Source of the DNA: Bradyrhizobium sp. Ghvi
GTDB taxonomy: Bacteria > Pseudomonadota > Alphaproteobacteria > Rhizobiales > Xanthobacteraceae
Assembly: GCF_900115265.1 (NCBI RefSeq)
Contig: NZ_FOVU01000001.1
Span: 965,001-1,029,000, forward strand
Direction of reading: 5' to 3'
Length of the DNA: 64,000 nucleotides
In this document: in pieces, positions 61,710-64,000 of the stretch
Layout of the letters: every line of letters starts with the position of its first letter
Position numbering within the stretch: the stretch's first letter is position 1
Program-made: the position numbers and the translations under genes
Notes under the pieces: model-generated
What the model saw: only the letters and a program-made list of their open reading frames with translations
Told to the model about the DNA's origin: nothing
The model's database searches: none

Positions 61710-62690
61710 TCAGTTCGAGGCGGCCGGCTCCCACACGGCCAGCATTCCGTCCAACCCGATGCGATCAACTGCCTGGACGACGCCAGTTTGCGCGATTTGA
61801 TGCGCAATCGAGCCGAATCCCAGCGCTTCCAGCGTCACGGCCGCAGCTGTCCTGAGGAACGTCAGATCGCCGAAGCGCGGCTCGAGCTTGTAATCACGTA
61901 CCGATAAGCCCTTCTTGACGCCCTTCTGCTCCTCGAGCCAGGTCACGGCGGTCTTCTCGTCGCCGAGCTGATCGATCAGCTTGAGACCGATCGCCTGGCG
62001 GCCGGTGAAGACCCGGCCATCGACGACTTTTTCGAGCTGCGTGTCGTCCATGCCACGGCGCTGCTTCACCAGATCCTTGAACCAGGCATAGGAATCCTTC
62101 ACCAGCGCATCCAGCGCGGCCCGCGCTTCCGGGCTGGTTGGCTCAAAACCATTGGGCGCGGCCTTCAGCGGCGTGGACTTCACCTCCTCGACCTTGACCC
62201 CGATGGTCTTCAGGAGCTCCGAGACGTTGGGAAACTGGAACAACACGCCGATCGAGCCGACCAGCGAGCTCTGCTGGGCGATGATGTGGTCGCTCGCGAT
62301 CGCCGTGATGTATCCACCGGATGCCGCAAGGCCTTCGACCACGACGACCAGCGGCTTCTTCGCCTTCAGGCGCGTCAGTGAATCATAGAGCTGCTCTGAG
62401 CCGGCAGTGGTGCCGCCCGGCGAGTTGATGTGAACAATGACGGCGGCGGCCTTCGAATTCTCCAGCCGCTCCAGCGCCTGCGTGCGCTCGGCATCGCTGC
62501 GGATCAGGCCGTCGATCTGCACGCGCGCGATGGAGCCTGCGGAGGCGAAGGTACCGCGCGCGCCCGGCGTCGCGATCAGCGCAAAGCCCGCAATCGCCGC
62601 GATCGCGATCAGCGCGGCGATCACGCGCCAGAACGTCAGCTTACGGCGGATCCTGCGGCGATCGACGATGATGTCCGAATCGAGCGACAT
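61710..62690 (-). CDS. sppA: Signal peptide peptidase SppA (S49 family, short form)
   Basis: A 326-residue membrane serine peptidase that degrades leftover signal peptides. One membrane segment lies near 20-42 (FWRVIAALIAIAAIAGFALIA). The S49 core has INSPGGTTAGSEQLYDSLTRLKAKKPLVVVVEGLAASGGYITA in pieces, with the nucleophilic Ser in AASGGY, and SLVGSIGVLFQFPNVSELLKTIGV in pieces. The short form has a single S49 domain, unlike the 618-residue E. coli SppA. Lys for the Ser-Lys dyad is expected in the DSYAWFKDLV region; not verified. Confidence 0.93.
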   Translation of the reverse strand: MSLDSDIIVDRRRIRRKLTFWRVIAALIAIAAIAGFALIATPGARGTFASAGSIARVQIDGLIRSDAERTQALERLENSKAAAVIVHINSPGGTTAGSEQLYDSLTRLKAKKPLVVVVEGLAASGGYITAIASDHIIAQQSSLVGSIGVLFQFPNVSELLKTIGVKVEEVKSTPLKAAPNGFEPTSPEARAALDALVKDSYAWFKDLVKQRRGMDDTQLEKVVDGRVFTGRQAIGLKLIDQLGDEKTAVTWLEEQKGVKKGLSVRDYKLEPRFGDLTFLRTAAAVTLEALGFGSIAHQIAQTGVVQAVDRIGLDGMLAVWEPAASN

Positions 62691-62869
62691 CGAGATTTCT
62701 CCAAATGAAAAGGCCGCGGGCGTTGTGCCGTCACATTGTGACCATCAGCTTCTCTGGATACATCAATTGCGGCGTAATTTGAAGAAAACAAGGCTTGGGG
62801 TGAGGCAGGGAAGCCGCCAAGAACTCACGCGTCATCCCCGCCTAGTCTAGTGCGCGATTGCGGACGGGA

Positions 62870-62992
62870 CGGGGATCCATAGCCACAGGGCGCAGTGTGA
62901 GGCGAGTCGCCCATTTCGAGTCTTCGTCAAAAACCACTTCCTGTGGCTTTGGGTCCCAGGCTCGCGCTTCGCGTGCCCCGAGACGAGAGTTG
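62870..62992. repeat. Probable degenerate family C repeat
   Basis: GGACGGGACGGGGATCCATA at the left, TTTGGGTCCCAGGCTCGCGC in the middle and GTGCCCCGAGACGAG at the right recall family C, but the ends do not pair well. It lies in the 371-base gap between rpsA and sppA; besides this repeat and the terminator at 63007 I see nothing there. Confidence 0.45.
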
Positions 62993-63006
62993 TGTTTGCC
63001 GCCCAA

Positions 63007-63035
63007 CAAAAAAGCCCCGGCTCGCGCCGGGGCTT
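63007..63035 (-). terminator. Rho-independent terminator after rpsA
   Basis: On the minus strand: AAGCCCCGGC, a GCGA tetraloop, GCCGGGGCTT, then six T. The hairpin starts 27 bases after the rpsA stop codon, so sppA should have its own promoter. Confidence 0.92.
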
Positions 63036-63061
63036 CGATGTCGGCAAAACCTGAGTTTTGC

Positions 63062-64000
63062 TTACTTGCTGTCGCGGTTCTTGAGCGCGGTGCCCAGGAT
63101 GTCGCCCAGCGTCGCACCCGAATCCGAGGAGCCGTACTGCGCGATGGCTTCCTTCTCTTCGGCGACTTCGAGCGCCTTGATCGACACCTGGACCTTGCGG
63201 GCCTTCTTGTCGAACTGGATCACGCGGGCATCGACCTTCTCGCCGACGGCGAAGCGTTCGGCGCGCTGGTCGTTGCGGTCACGCGCGAGCTCCGAGCGCT
63301 TGATGAAGGTCGAGAAGTCGGTCCCGGTGATCTTCACTTCGATGCCGCTTTCCTTCACCTCGAGCACTTCGCAGGTCACGACCGCGCCCTTCTTGACATC
63401 GCCCGGCTCGGCGAAGGGATCGCCTTCGAGCTGCTTGATGCCGAGCGAGATGCGCTCCTTCTCGACGTCCACATCGAGCACCACGGCCTTCACCATGTCG
63501 CCCTTCTTGTAATTGTCGATCACCTGCTCGCCCGGAAGCTTCCAGTCGAGATCGGAGAGATGGACCATGCCGTCGACGTCGCCCTCGAGGCCCAGGAACA
63601 GACCGAACTCGGTCTTGTTCTTGACTTCGCCCTCGACCACCGAACCGGTCGGATGACCTTCGACGAAGACCTCCCACGGGTTGCGCATGGTCTGCTTGAG
63701 GCCGAGCGAGATGCGGCGCTTGACGGAATCGACTTCCAGCACCTGCACGTCGACTTCCTGCGAGGTCGACACGATCTTGCCGGGGTGCATGTTCTTCTTG
63801 GTCCACGACATCTCGGAGACGTGGATCAGACCTTCGATGCCCGGCTCGAGCTCGACGAACGCGCCGTAGTCGGTGATGTTGGTGACACGGCCGGTGAAGC
63901 GGGCACCCAGCGGGTACTTGGCTTCGATGCCCTGCCACGGATCGTCCAGCAGCTGCTTCATGCCCAGCGAGATGCGGTGCGTCTCGTGGTTGATCTTGAT
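63062..64000 (-). CDS. rpsA: Ribosomal protein S1 (C-terminal part)
   Basis: The frame is open to the right edge; the N-terminus is outside the window. The visible 312 residues contain S1 repeats: GARFTGRVTNITDYGAFVELEPGIEGLIHVSEMSW in pieces, GSVVEGEVKNKTEFGLFLGLEGDVDGMVHLSDLDW in pieces, and two less typical ones ending GDMVKAVVLDVDVEKERISLGIKQ and KVDARVIQFDKKARKVQVSIKALE. S1 brings mRNA to the ribosome and is essential. The end SSDSGATLGDILGTALKNRDSK is the alphaproteobacterial S1 tail. Confidence 0.96.
   Translation of the reverse strand: MKINHETHRISLGMKQLLDDPWQGIEAKYPLGARFTGRVTNITDYGAFVELEPGIEGLIHVSEMSWTKKNMHPGKIVSTSQEVDVQVLEVDSVKRRISLGLKQTMRNPWEVFVEGHPTGSVVEGEVKNKTEFGLFLGLEGDVDGMVHLSDLDWKLPGEQVIDNYKKGDMVKAVVLDVDVEKERISLGIKQLEGDPFAEPGDVKKGAVVTCEVLEVKESGIEVKITGTDFSTFIKRSELARDRNDQRAERFAVGEKVDARVIQFDKKARKVQVSIKALEVAEEKEAIAQYGSSDSGATLGDILGTALKNRDSK

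Overview
The window is about 64 kb of GC-rich chromosome from an alphaproteobacterium of the Bradyrhizobium/Rhodopseudomonas type. Irr is the strongest marker: its heme regulatory motif (GCPWHDV) and HHH cluster look close to Bradyrhizobium japonicum Irr. Gene orders also fit this group (phoH-ybeY-corC-lnt; rimP-nusA-ylxR-infB-rbfA-truB-rpsO-pnp; mutM-ubiE-ubiB-coaBC-dut; divL-tsaE/amgK-murU-addB-addA-trxA; rpsA-sppA-ihfB-lapA-trpF-trpB-trpA-accD-folC), as do several families of dispersed palindromic intergenic repeats. Almost everything is core housekeeping DNA. I see no rRNA, tRNA, CRISPR array, prophage or classical insertion sequence.

Layout. 1-6.4 kb (+): 3' end of phoH, ybeY, a CorC-like CBS protein, lnt, an Xre regulator, an M20 peptidase, trmB. 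6.5-7.6 kb (-): a DUF2336 protein. 8-18.4 kb (+): the transcription/translation operon rimP to rpsO, then pnp, with hairpins in the rimP and pnp leaders. 18.6-22.3 kb: katG (-) facing oxyR (+), then an acetyltransferase. 22.4-26 kb: fabA-fabB-fabI (-) divergent from irr (+). 26-33 kb: mixed metabolism (SH3 protein, 2-hydroxyacid dehydrogenase, MoeB/ThiF protein, a protease-like protein lacking its catalytic His, gamma-glutamyltransferase, an orphan ParA). 33.3-39.1 kb: a broken acetyltransferase, mutM, then ubiE-ubiB-coaBC-dut. 39.4-51.9 kb (+): divL, a tsaE-amgK fusion, a PilZ protein, murU, addB, addA, trxA. 51.9-54.9 kb: an accessory block (marR, an SRPBCC protein, a lone ATP-dependent DNA ligase, a metallophosphoesterase). 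55-64 kb (-): folC, accD, trpA, trpB, trpF, lapA, ihfB, sppA and the 3' part of rpsA.

The two signals I rate highest are both inside core operons. (1) coaBC, the bifunctional coenzyme A synthesis enzyme, carries an N-terminal FitA-like ribbon-helix-helix DNA-binding domain. Two perfect 7-3-7 palindromes resembling FitA operators lie just before its start codon, so the enzyme looks like its own transcription factor. (2) Between trpB and trpA sits a compact antisense cassette of about 450 bp. It is one DUF559/Vsr-like nuclease gene bounded by 49-bp inverted repeats, each made of two hairpins whose only differences are in loops or at the edge. It resembles a REP-type mobile unit with a nuclease where a transposase would be expected. 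A gene-less relative lies beside katG.

Other points of note: DivL with tyrosine at the phospho-acceptor position; a 31-bp perfect palindrome over the promoter of the SRPBCC-marR pair; a hairpin that would hide the pnp ribosome binding site; AccD without its zinc-ribbon cysteines.
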